This document shows, piece after piece, positions 42,457 to 50,986 of a stretch of DNA of 64,000 bases (positions are counted from its first letter, which is position 1; each line of letters begins with the position of its first letter). The notes under the pieces were generated by a model that worked only from the letters and a program-made list of their open reading frames with translations, did no database searches and had not been told where the DNA came from. The stretch covers positions 1-64,000 of the forward strand of contig CAYFMN010000005.1 of NCBI GenBank assembly GCA_964344185.1, in the 5' to 3' direction. A program made the position numbers and the translations under genes. Source of the DNA: JAJDAT01 sp964344185 (GTDB lineage Bacteria > Nitrospinota > Nitrospinia > Nitrospinales > JAJDAT01).

Positions 42457-43041
42457 CTATTCGGCCAAATAACCGGCTCTAATTAATAGAGGTTTGACCA
42501 TTTCTAAGGGAAAACCGACGATATTGGAATATGAACCTTCGTAGAATTCCATTAGTTCCGCTCCTTTTCCCTGAATAGCATATGCTCCTGCTTTATCCAT
42601 TGGTTCTCCAGTGGCGATATAGTCTTTTATCTGCCTGTCAGTTAAAATTTTAAATTTTACTTTGGAAATTTCCGCTTGAATAAAACGATCAATTCCAGGA
42701 CCTATTGCGGCAACCCCTGTAATTACTTCATGAAGGTTGCCCGAAAGTAATTGTAAAATTCTATAAGCGTCTTTTTGATCTTTGGGCTTTCCTAAAATTT
42801 CATTATCTAAGGCGACGACTGTATCCGCTCCAATAATAAATCGACCTGGATTGTTTTTCGCTACCCATTCCATTTTCTTCTCAGCTAAAACTTTCACGTT
42901 TTCTGTTGGAGATTTTTCGAGATCGATAATTTCCTCCGCTTGGCTAACTATAGTTTCAAAATGGGAAGTTAAAGTTTTTAGCAACTCACGTCTTCGCGGA
43001 GACTGCGAGGCCAAAATTATAGAAGCCAATGTTTTTGACAA
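42457..43041 (-). CDS. maf: Maf nucleoside triphosphate pyrophosphatase
   Basis: The 194-residue protein shows the Maf signature IILASQSPRRRELL and the GADTVVALDNEILGKPKD segment, with the late GAYAIQGKGAELMEFYEGSYSNIVGFPLEM. It hydrolyses dTTP/UTP or modified nucleotides to monophosphates, avoiding incorporation of unusual bases, and affects septum formation. It uses a TTG start. Confidence 0.92.
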   Translation of the reverse strand: MSKTLASIILASQSPRRRELLKTLTSHFETIVSQAEEIIDLEKSPTENVKVLAEKKMEWVAKNNPGRFIIGADTVVALDNEILGKPKDQKDAYRILQLLSGNLHEVITGVAAIGPGIDRFIQAEISKVKFKILTDRQIKDYIATGEPMDKAGAYAIQGKGAELMEFYEGSYSNIVGFPLEMVKPLLIRAGYLAE

Positions 43042-43175
43042 AATTTTCTCTCCAAGATAAAATTTGCGCTAACAAATTCAATAAATATTAGAATTAATAA
43101 TTATCAGGTTTTTTTATAGACGTTCTATCCAAAGTCAATTAAATTAAAAAATTATTTTATAATAGGTAAACATCA

Positions 43176-43565
43176 ATGGTAGGTTATTCGCATCGAGTTC
43201 AAATAAGGCATGTTGTAGTAGAAAAAGAAGAAGTTGCAAACTTGTTGAGAGGTTTTTTTGACGAACTAAAAACCCACAAGAGTAAAGTCCAAAACATGAT
43301 GAAGTTGGCTGAAAAATATAGCTTATGCCCTTCTAAAGATGATGGAGGAAATTTAGGTTGGTTAGAACTAAGTTCAGACGACCCCAGAAAACTCGAATAC
43401 GCCCCTGTTTTTAAAAATCAAGAATTAGAAAAAATAATTCGCGAAAAAATAGCGGATCATTCTATGAAAAAAGAAGAAGTTTTTGGCCCATTTAAAACCA
43501 AAGAAGGTTTTCATTTAACCATTATAAGCAATTCGTTTGGCGGTGATTTTACGCCAAATTACTAA
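43176..43565 (+). CDS. Short parvulin-like prolyl isomerase
   Basis: The 129-residue protein is a single parvulin domain: QIRHVVVEKEEVANLL, AEKYSLCPSKDDGGNLGWLELS and VFGPFKTKEGFHLTIISNS correspond to RHIL, the SxCPSxxxGGDLGW and the final GYHII segments. There is no signal peptide, so it is likely cytoplasmic. It may be related to PpiC. Confidence 0.75.
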   Translation: MVGYSHRVQIRHVVVEKEEVANLLRGFFDELKTHKSKVQNMMKLAEKYSLCPSKDDGGNLGWLELSSDDPRKLEYAPVFKNQELEKIIREKIADHSMKKEEVFGPFKTKEGFHLTIISNSFGGDFTPNY

Positions 43566-43613
43566 TTCCATTTTTATCATTCAACCGCCGGCCGCCAAGG
43601 CTTTTACATTTAA

Positions 43614-43898
43614 TCAAGATTCAAATTTTTTCCGCCGCCGAATAATTTGAGAAGTTCCAGCGTGAACTACCATGGCGCATTCGGAGGGCGAAGTTCTGCA
43701 AACATTAACAAACTCTTGAAGACATTTATCCTTGGCTTCCGCTTCGTCTTCCGCTTCTATAGGATATTCCCATGCGGTTTTGAGGGTAGGAATTCTTTCC
43801 AAACCATGTTCCTCCAACCTAAGAGCAATATTCTTTAAAGCTTCTTCTGAAATATCTTTAAACTCTGCAACAATAAGAACATTGTAAATCTGTGGCAT
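43614..43898 (-). CDS. Hypothetical protein, 94 aa
   Basis: I start at the internal ATG (MPQIYNVL) because AGGAGAAAT lies just upstream; an earlier in-frame start would put this site inside the gene. The protein is rich in Glu and Lys, with an IRRRKKFES tail. A two-layer alpha-beta fold looks likely; family not recognised. Confidence 0.55.
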   Translation of the reverse strand: MPQIYNVLIVAEFKDISEEALKNIALRLEEHGLERIPTLKTAWEYPIEAEDEAEAKDKCLQEFVNVCRTSPSECAMVVHAGTSQIIRRRKKFES

Positions 43899-43943
43899 AT
43901 TTCTCCTCTTGATTCTATTCAAAGGCGTCTAAAGTAGATTTTA

Positions 43944-44041
43944 GGGGACCTCTAATAATTAGCATTTTTACTGGTTTGCCATCGACTAGCCCTTAAATTA
44001 ATGGCTAAGTTCCTGGCAAATCTGAATTTTTAAATGTTCCC
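43944..44041. mobile_element. Miniature inverted-repeat element, copy 2
   Basis: A 98-bp element starts GGGGACCTCTAATAATT and ends with its imperfect inverted repeat (13 of 17 positions). It is flanked by TTTA duplications (43940-43943 and 44042-44045). It matches copy 3 along its full length and contains a central hairpin (TAGCC at 43987-43991 with GGCTA at 44003-44007). The right duplication contains the TAA stop of the minus-strand gene at 44043. Confidence 0.88.
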
Positions 44042-44042
44042 T

Positions 44043-44663
44043 TTAATTATAGGGTGAGATCATTTGGGGTTTATATTTTTGAGTTCGAATTAATTTTCCT
44101 TGTCTATCAAATGTTTTCCTAAGAACCAACTGTCCTTTAGAGTAAGCGTATTCATATTCAAGTATGCCGTCCGTGTCGAAGGTTTGCGCAATTCCATGAG
44201 GGAAATCATCCTTAAAATTCATTTTAGATTTTAAAATACCATCTTTGCGATATTTTAAAACAATGCCGTCAAGCTTGTCGTTTTTATAATATCCCTTATC
44301 TTTTATTTTACCGTTTTCGTAATAACCGATCGCTAAACCATGGCGTTTATCGTTCTGATAAGCCCACTCAGTCATTATTTTTCCGCTAGGATAATACAGT
44401 TTACTAATTCCCTGCAACCTGCCGTCTTCATATCTTTTTTCAGATATTAAAATACCGTTTTCAGCAAATTCAAGAGCCAAACCATGCGGCAATCCAACTT
44501 CATTAAATTCTACTTTTGAACTAATAGTTCCGTCCGGATAATATGACTTAACAGTTTCTGCGACAGCTATTTTTGCAAAAATGTAAACTGAAAAACATAC
44601 GATTCCAAAGATTTGCTCTCTACGTAAAAACAAAATAGTTTGCAACTTGATAGGTTCCCTCAT
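44043..44663 (-). CDS. YwqK-like MORN-repeat protein
   Basis: The 206-residue protein has an N-terminal hydrophobic segment (about 20-34) and then about six repeats of a 20-24-residue unit such as YYPDGTISSKVEFNEVGLPHG, YYENGKIKDKGYYKNDKLDG and FDTDGILEYEYAYSKGQLV. These are YwqK/MORN-type beta-hairpin repeats, widespread in bacterial exported proteins and some antitoxins. Binding partner unknown. Confidence 0.8.
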   Translation of the reverse strand: MREPIKLQTILFLRREQIFGIVCFSVYIFAKIAVAETVKSYYPDGTISSKVEFNEVGLPHGLALEFAENGILISEKRYEDGRLQGISKLYYPSGKIMTEWAYQNDKRHGLAIGYYENGKIKDKGYYKNDKLDGIVLKYRKDGILKSKMNFKDDFPHGIAQTFDTDGILEYEYAYSKGQLVLRKTFDRQGKLIRTQKYKPQMISPYN

Positions 44664-44676
44664 ACATAAAATAACT

Positions 44677-46638
44677 TCATTTAGAATTCGCTTTTTCTAA
44701 AGCTAATATTGCGGGTTTATAATCTGGTCTAAGCTTTAAAACGTTTTGCCACACACGAATCGCCTCCTTTTTATTTCCCGCAATCCAATACGCTCGTCCC
44801 AAATTAAAAATAAATCCAGGCTGACCGGGAGCCTTCTTTATCGCGTTTTGAAACGCCCTGGTTGCCTCAGAAATCCTACCTACAGATAATAAAATACCGC
44901 CTAAATTATTATAAATTTCTGGATGATTGGAATCTATAATCAACGCGCGATTGTACTGATCGATAGCGCCTGAATAATCCTTCTTAATTATTAAAGCTCC
45001 CGCTTTAAAAATCAAAGCTTCAAAAAAATCGGGTCTGATTTGTAAAGCCCGATCTATTTTCTCTAACGCTTCATCAATTTTTCCCTTTCTTATCAAGATC
45101 GAGCCTAAGTTAGCTAAAGTTAAAGCATCGTCGGGTTGAATCTTTATAGCCAATCTATATTGTTCTTCGGCGCTCTCCAATTTTCCTTGTGAAGCTAAAG
45201 CGTTCCCTAAATCAACTTTTAAGGCGGCATATTGTGGATCAAGCCGAATAGCCTGACCCCATTTAATATACGCCCCCTCATAATTTCCTTTCTCGACTAA
45301 TTTTTTCGCTTTCTGACTTAGATCCCCAGCGTAATTATGAAGGGCTAATTTATTATCTGGATCAATTTCTAAAACATACTGGTAAATAGTCTCATTGTTT
45401 TTCCATTTACCAACTAGAATCCAAGCTGAATAACTTAAAACAATTAATACTATACCGCCTAAAATAGCTCCAAGTTTCTGCGATCCATTTTCAATAAAAC
45501 TCCCATATCCCCAGACAACCAATACGGTAATACCTATAGATGGTAAATATGTATATCTATCGGCCATTGATTGGTGGCCCACTTGAACCAAGCCGATTAC
45601 TGGAATTAAAGAAACTAAAAACCAAACCCATCCCATTAACGCAAAGGGAAAACGATCTCTAATATAGAAAAATAAACTAGTTACGGCGGCTAAAAAAAAT
45701 AAAGCCGTTATCCCACCTATCCAAGTAATCGATTCTTTAGGATGTGAATAATAAAGAATTAGATCTTTAGGCCATAAAATTTTTTCAACATAAAAAAAAT
45801 AAGATTCAAAAGCGTTAAAAACGCGCATCCATAAAGGAAATTCTTCGAACGATTTAATCGAAGAACCAGCCGATTGGGCCTTTATGGTTAGCCAGGAAGA
45901 AATGCCAACTAAAATAAATAGAGGAATTTTTTCATAAATTCTAATTCGCAGACTAGAAAAATTAACGTTATCCTCTGTTCCGCTAGTTAATCTTTGAAGC
46001 GGCCAATAATCAAGCGCTAATAACAATATAGGTAATGTAACTAACATAGGTTTAGCCAACAACCCTAATGCAAACAAAAAAACAACCCATAGGTAGCGGA
46101 TGAGTTTAGGTTTCTCGACATACAACAAGTAAACAAAAATCGCTAAAAACCCAAAAAACGCGGCTAAAACATCTTTACGTTCAGCCGCCCATGCGACTGA
46201 CTCCACTCGTAATGGATGCACTAAGAAAAAGGCGGCGACAAAAGCGCTTTTCCATAAACAGCCCGTCGCACGACGTAGAATAAAGAATAATAACCACCCG
46301 TTAACCAGATGCAGGAAGGCATTAACTAAATGGTGAGCCCCGGACTCATTTCCAAATACTTGAATATCCAACATGTGGGACATCCAAGTCAAAGGATGCC
46401 AATTTCCGCCATAAGCGTTAGTAAAAGCCCATTCGATATTTTTTTTTGTTAGTCCATCTTTGATATAAGGATTTTTATAAATATAAACATCGTCGTCAAA
46501 GTTTATAAATTCGTGATTTATTGTTTGCCCATATATAAACGCGCAAGCTAACGCCAAAATCAGGCAAACAACAATTTCCCATCGGTAGTGAGATATCATA
46601 TTTATTTTAATTATCGTTGAAAGCTTTGAGACAGTCAT
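44677..46638 (-). CDS. TMTC-like membrane protein with TPR domain
   Basis: I start at ATG 46638 (MTVSKLS); a TTG six codons earlier is weaker. The N-terminal 410 residues have about 10 helices with a DFDDDVYIYKNPYIKDGLT-like first loop (INFDDDVY) and WHPLTWMSHMLDIQVFG, as in TMTC/PMT-type GT-C transferases. Residues 440-650 hold five to six TPR units. TMTC proteins O-mannosylate proteins in animals; bacterial relatives are uncharacterised. Its downstream partner by 13 bases is the YwqK-like gene. Confidence 0.8.
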   Translation of the reverse strand: MTVSKLSTIIKINMISHYRWEIVVCLILALACAFIYGQTINHEFINFDDDVYIYKNPYIKDGLTKKNIEWAFTNAYGGNWHPLTWMSHMLDIQVFGNESGAHHLVNAFLHLVNGWLLFFILRRATGCLWKSAFVAAFFLVHPLRVESVAWAAERKDVLAAFFGFLAIFVYLLYVEKPKLIRYLWVVFLFALGLLAKPMLVTLPILLLALDYWPLQRLTSGTEDNVNFSSLRIRIYEKIPLFILVGISSWLTIKAQSAGSSIKSFEEFPLWMRVFNAFESYFFYVEKILWPKDLILYYSHPKESITWIGGITALFFLAAVTSLFFYIRDRFPFALMGWVWFLVSLIPVIGLVQVGHQSMADRYTYLPSIGITVLVVWGYGSFIENGSQKLGAILGGIVLIVLSYSAWILVGKWKNNETIYQYVLEIDPDNKLALHNYAGDLSQKAKKLVEKGNYEGAYIKWGQAIRLDPQYAALKVDLGNALASQGKLESAEEQYRLAIKIQPDDALTLANLGSILIRKGKIDEALEKIDRALQIRPDFFEALIFKAGALIIKKDYSGAIDQYNRALIIDSNHPEIYNNLGGILLSVGRISEATRAFQNAIKKAPGQPGFIFNLGRAYWIAGNKKEAIRVWQNVLKLRPDYKPAILALEKANSK

Positions 46639-46810
46639 ATTTTTTAAGCAAGTCAAAATATTTCACAAATTTTTCAAATTAATGATGTCTTACGAAAATA
46701 AAAATATCAAGAAGATAGCTAAAAACTTGCCATTCCGAATGACAATAGTAAAATAAAATTAGCGACATAAAATTTTTAACTGATAAATTTTCCTATTGGA
46801 ATGATTAGAA

Positions 46811-47236
46811 TTGTCTTTAAAAGTTAAAACTGAGTCGGTATCGGTGGAAACCAAAGGCTTTGCAGACATTATCGATATCACGCAGCCTATAGCCAATATA
46901 ACCTCACAATCCGGTTTGAACGACGGTACCATAACCGTCTTTATCCCCGGCTCTACGGCGGGAATCACAACCATTGAATACGAATCGGGAGCGGTGGAAG
47001 ACTTGCAAAAAGCCATTGAAAGATTGGCTCCTGTAAATTTAAATTATGCGCACGATGCGATATGGGGCGACGGAAACGGTTTTTCCCACGTCCGCGCCGC
47101 TTTGATGGGAGCTTCAATAACTGTCCCGTTCAAAAACAAAAACCTGTTATTGGGAACCTGGCAACAAATTGTTTTATGCGATTTTGACAATAGGCCCCGA
47201 TCTAGAAACATCTTAATCCAATTGATGGGAGTATAA
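46811..47236 (+). CDS. yjbQ: YjbQ/UPF0047 family protein
   Basis: The 141-residue protein matches the YjbQ family, with FIPGSTAGITTIEYESG, NYAHDAIWGDGNGFSHVRAALMGASITVPF and GTWQQIVLCDFDNRPRSRNILIQLMG. Family members show weak thiamine-phosphate synthase activity in complementation tests; the true role is unclear. It uses a TTG start and precedes the small zinc-ribbon gene by two bases, then dtd. Confidence 0.9.
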   Translation: MSLKVKTESVSVETKGFADIIDITQPIANITSQSGLNDGTITVFIPGSTAGITTIEYESGAVEDLQKAIERLAPVNLNYAHDAIWGDGNGFSHVRAALMGASITVPFKNKNLLLGTWQQIVLCDFDNRPRSRNILIQLMGV

Positions 47237-47238
47237 AA

Positions 47239-47412
47239 ATGGAGCCGAAAAAATTCCTCGGCGTCATGTTTGAATGCTGTAACGTTTACCAAAGAATCTA
47301 CCTAAATAAAGAAAAGAACGCTTATGAAGGGCGCTGCCCGAAATGTTATAAAATGGTTAAAGCTAGAGTAGGACCGGGCGGAACCAACGCTCGTATGTTC
47401 AGGGCACGATAA
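47239..47412 (+). CDS. Small 57-aa zinc-ribbon protein
   Basis: The frame reads MEPKKFLGVMFECCNVYQRI then EGRCPKCYKMVKARVGPGG, with two Cys pairs (CC and CPKC) that can form a zinc ribbon. It lies two bases after yjbQ and one base before the dtd start, so it is part of a three-gene operon. Function unknown. Confidence 0.7.
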   Translation: MEPKKFLGVMFECCNVYQRIYLNKEKNAYEGRCPKCYKMVKARVGPGGTNARMFRAR

Positions 47413-47413
47413 A

Positions 47414-47851
47414 GTGAAATTAGTCGTTCAAAGAGTTTTATCCTCTTCCGTTTCTGTAAAAAACGAACAAGTCGCTAAAATTGGAAAGGGCTTAACCGTT
47501 TTAATTGGAATAGAAAAAGGCGACGCCAAAGATCAAGCGATTTTTCTGGTTGATAAAATTGCTAATATACGTATTTTTTCTGACGAAAACGGAAAGATGA
47601 ATAAATCCTGTTTGGATATTAACGGCGAAATTTTAGCGGTTTCTCAATTTACTTTAGCCAGCGATTGTTCAAAAGGCCGCAGACCTGGTTTCGATAACGC
47701 CGCCCCTCCTGAAGAAGCAGAGTCTTTATATAATTTTTTTGTCGAACGCCTTAGACAAACGGGAATAAAAGTTCAAACGGGAGTTTTTGCAGCCGACATG
47801 TTAGTTGATATACAAAACGATGGACCTGTTACTTTTCTTTTAGAAAAATAA
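47414..47851 (+). CDS. dtd: D-aminoacyl-tRNA deacylase
   Basis: The 145-residue protein has the two DTD motifs, SQFTLASD (as SQFTLA) and NDGPVTF (as NxGPVT), which form the active site at the dimer interface. It clears D-amino acids and glycine from mischarged tRNA. It has a GTG start and closes the yjbQ operon. Confidence 0.95.
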   Translation: MKLVVQRVLSSSVSVKNEQVAKIGKGLTVLIGIEKGDAKDQAIFLVDKIANIRIFSDENGKMNKSCLDINGEILAVSQFTLASDCSKGRRPGFDNAAPPEEAESLYNFFVERLRQTGIKVQTGVFAADMLVDIQNDGPVTFLLEK

Positions 47852-47858
47852 TCCTTCC

Positions 47859-49055
47859 TTATCGAGTGGCAACATTAGAAGGGCTAGAAAAAGATCTAGG
47901 AAGGGCTTTTCCTTTTGTAATCGCTGCAAAAGTTTCTGGTTTAAGCTGATATATTTTGTAATATTCTTTTAAATTAGCAGCCGCTTTGTCGGCAATATCC
48001 AGTTGCTTATCTTCGCGGAATAATTTTTCAGCCCAAATAGAATTCATCACCGCGCTATTTCCATCCTGTTTTACATGGTAAAGTTTTCCCAAACTAAAAT
48101 AGGCGTATTTGTTTCGTGGGTTCATCGCGATTACTTTTTTATATGCCGCAATAGCCAAAGAAAACTTTTTTAATTCTGCGTAAACTTTACCTAAAGCCTG
48201 ATAACTTTTTTCATCTTTAGGGTTTAGACGGACCGCTTCTTTTAAAGAATCCATAGCGATTCTATATTCCCCCTTTTTCTCATGAACCCAACCCAAAACC
48301 GCATGAGGTTTTGCAACTTCATAATCTACTTGCAATGCGGCTCTTAAAATGGATATAGCCTTGTTAAATTCTTCCATCTTCGCTAACACCACTCCCTTAT
48401 TGACCATTGTGTTTAAATGATCGGATTGTATTTTTAACGCTTCGTCAAACTGGTCTAACGCCTCCTCCAATTTTCCTATCTTTTGATAAGCGACTCCTAA
48501 GTTGTTTCTAACTTCGATGTTGTTTGGATCAACCTCGATATAGTCCTCCCAAACTTTGATAGCCTTTTGCGTTTGTCCTTGTCCGTCATACGCTAAACCA
48601 AGACCGTTGTTTGCGTCTGGTTGCTTTGGATCTTTTTTCAGGGCCATCTTAAACAAGGAAGCGGCTTTTCTAAAATTACCTTTCTTCAACGCAACGGTTG
48701 CGAAAACCGCTATTGAATCCACATCTTTTGGGTTAATAGCAACAGCTTTTTTAAGTTGGGTTTCAGCTTTATCATATTTTCCTAAATAATAAAAAGCCAG
48801 GCCGTACTTAGCAATTGTATCCAGGTAATTCTTTTTTTTACGGATAACGTTCCTAAAACTATCGGCGGCTTTATCGTATTGCTTCTGATTCATATACAAC
48901 ATGCCTAGCTTGTAATAGGATTCGTAATCGCCTTCGTCTTTTTTTACATATGAAGAATATCTGGCTATTTGTTGCTCTGGAGTTTCAGGTTCGCCTGCGC
49001 AAGCTAAAATTAGAAAAACGGCTAAAATGGAAATAGGAAGATTTACGCTCTTCAT
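47859..49055 (-). CDS. TPR lipoprotein
   Basis: I start at ATG 49055 (MKSVNLPIS), because the frame upstream runs into an assembly gap. A lipoprotein signal ends LILAC (Cys16). About nine TPR units cover residues 25-360. This is an outer-membrane or periplasmic scaffold, possibly in envelope biogenesis. Function unknown. It faces dtd tail to tail with a 7-base gap. Confidence 0.8.
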   Translation of the reverse strand: MKSVNLPISILAVFLILACAGEPETPEQQIARYSSYVKKDEGDYESYYKLGMLYMNQKQYDKAADSFRNVIRKKKNYLDTIAKYGLAFYYLGKYDKAETQLKKAVAINPKDVDSIAVFATVALKKGNFRKAASLFKMALKKDPKQPDANNGLGLAYDGQGQTQKAIKVWEDYIEVDPNNIEVRNNLGVAYQKIGKLEEALDQFDEALKIQSDHLNTMVNKGVVLAKMEEFNKAISILRAALQVDYEVAKPHAVLGWVHEKKGEYRIAMDSLKEAVRLNPKDEKSYQALGKVYAELKKFSLAIAAYKKVIAMNPRNKYAYFSLGKLYHVKQDGNSAVMNSIWAEKLFREDKQLDIADKAAANLKEYYKIYQLKPETFAAITKGKALPRSFSSPSNVATR

Positions 49056-49083
49056 ATTATTTTGAGGCGGAAAAAATTTTGAA

Positions 49084-49093
49084 NNNNNNNNNN
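49084..49093. other. Assembly gap (10 N)
   Basis: A fixed-size N run just upstream of the TPR lipoprotein start. Promoter sequence may be missing here. Confidence 0.95.
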
Positions 49094-49236
49094 TTTTTTG
49101 ATTCAATACCCTCTTTTTTATTAAACGCATAGAAAAGAAGTTATTCAAATCATTATAGACAATACAGAAACTTCAGAGGGGATTTTTGTAAAAGATAGTC
49201 GAGGAGACTAAGAAACTATTCTCAACTCGTCTTAAA

Positions 49237-50763
49237 TTAGAATGGAATCGATGAAAGGGCCAGATGCATAAAACCTGATGGGAAAATACCAACCATTAGT
49301 ATAGCTGCAGAACTAAAAGCAATCAAAGCGCCCATGCCTTTAGTGATCTCAATGGAATCTTCTTCCGAGGTCTCTCGAAAGTACATTAAGACAATAATTC
49401 TTAAATAAAAATAAACTGAAATCATACTAGCCACTACAGCCAAAACCGCCAAGAGTACATACCCTTCTTTGATAGCGGATATGAACAAATAGAATTTCGC
49501 AAAAAATCCTGCGGTTGGAGGAAAACCGGCAAGGGAAGCCATGAATAAAGCCATGGCGAATGCAAGGTATGGATTACGCTTTGAAAGACCTTTAAACCGA
49601 TTAATCGAATTCGCCTCTTCGCCTTCGCCTTCTAGGAGGTATACAATCGCAAAAGCCCCTAAATTCATGCATAAATAGATTCCGAGGTAGAAAATAACGC
49701 TTGCCATACCTTCTTGATTATTAGCTACGATTCCGATCAATAAATAGCCGGCATGCGCAATCCCAGAATAAGCCAACATGCGTTTAACATTAGTTTGAAA
49801 AATCGCGGCAGTGTTTCCAACCAACATTGTAATTACTGAAACCCCAAACAAGAAAGGCATCCAAACACTTTGTAGTCCTGGCAACGCGCCATAAAAAACG
49901 CGAGCCAAAAAAGCAAACGCGGCGGCTTTGGTGGCTACAGACATAAATCCGGTAATAGGAGTGGGCGAACCTTGATACACATCGGGGGTCCAGGAATGAA
50001 ATGGAACTAACGATACTTTAAAAGCCAATCCTGCAAATAACAAAGCAATCCCCATATAAACCAATAAATTACTGCTATACGGGTTATTATGAATCTCTTC
50101 AGCGAGCCTCTGAATTTCAGTTGTGCCTGTACCGGCATAAATCAAAGCCATTCCATAAATAAGAATCGCGGAAGCAAAAGCGCCTGTTAAGAAATATTTA
50201 ATTGCAGATTCTTGAGAAATTTTACAGTCCCAAGTCAGGTTTGAGCTTTCTCCCGGACCTTCCATACCAGTTCCATGTTTAGCTGAAAAACCGCAAAGGA
50301 TGTATAACGCGATCGAAAATAATTCCAGCGATACAAAAGCGGCAATCATGGTTCCGGACTTGGCCAAAAACATCATTCCCACAACCGCTAACAAAATTAA
50401 TGAAAAATATTCCGGTTTATTTTCATGGTCGGATTTAGGAAAACGAAAAGTAGCAAAAATGGCGAAAAGCGACATCAATAGAAAAATAATATTGAACGTC
50501 TGAGAAAATCGATCATTTATCAATGCCGAGCTAAAGATTGCAGGGTTTTCAGTGTTAAGAACTGAGGGAACCTGTCCCCATAAAATAAAAGAAACGAGGA
50601 GAGAAATCCCAACGCCAATTATGGACGCTCTTGACAAAAATTCATTGGAATCAAAGTCCTTTTTAAGTCCTAAAATTAGTAAGCTAAAAGATGTGACTAA
50701 AAGGACTAATTCAGGAGTTAAAGCCCACCAGTTCATATCGGCAAAATTTATATTAGCTGTCAT
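49237..50763 (-). CDS. nuoN: NuoN, NADH-quinone oxidoreductase subunit N
   Basis: The 508-residue, about 14-helix protein has Mrp-antiporter-type features (AYSGIAHAGYLLIG, SLVPFHSWTPDVYQGSPTPITGFMSVATKAAAFA, FMASLAGFPPTAGFFAKFYLF). It is a proton-pumping membrane subunit of complex I. It is normally the last gene of a nuo operon; here the upstream gene is on the other strand, so nuoN stands alone with its own promoter. Confidence 0.94.
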   Translation of the reverse strand: MTANINFADMNWWALTPELVLLVTSFSLLILGLKKDFDSNEFLSRASIIGVGISLLVSFILWGQVPSVLNTENPAIFSSALINDRFSQTFNIIFLLMSLFAIFATFRFPKSDHENKPEYFSLILLAVVGMMFLAKSGTMIAAFVSLELFSIALYILCGFSAKHGTGMEGPGESSNLTWDCKISQESAIKYFLTGAFASAILIYGMALIYAGTGTTEIQRLAEEIHNNPYSSNLLVYMGIALLFAGLAFKVSLVPFHSWTPDVYQGSPTPITGFMSVATKAAAFAFLARVFYGALPGLQSVWMPFLFGVSVITMLVGNTAAIFQTNVKRMLAYSGIAHAGYLLIGIVANNQEGMASVIFYLGIYLCMNLGAFAIVYLLEGEGEEANSINRFKGLSKRNPYLAFAMALFMASLAGFPPTAGFFAKFYLFISAIKEGYVLLAVLAVVASMISVYFYLRIIVLMYFRETSEEDSIEITKGMGALIAFSSAAILMVGIFPSGFMHLALSSIPF

Positions 50764-50986
50764 TTTTATCGACCTAAATCGCTTTTATTAATTGAAACAT
50801 TTTGATCGGAATTTTATGCGTAAACGACCCTTTTAAAACATTTTTTCCACTTTTACAAGCAAATGTTTGTTGCAGAAGCGTCATATCCCATTTATCCACA
50901 TACAATTTAACCTTACCAGCCCCTTAGATTCCGTTATAATTAATAAAACATCACTAGGTTTCAATGAAGGGAGAATTAAAAGAAAG

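Noticed and set aside
50867..50986. Earlier start for the giant CHAT protein
   Set aside because: The extra 40 residues would place the signal peptide internally; the ATG at 50987 begins a normal signal peptide.
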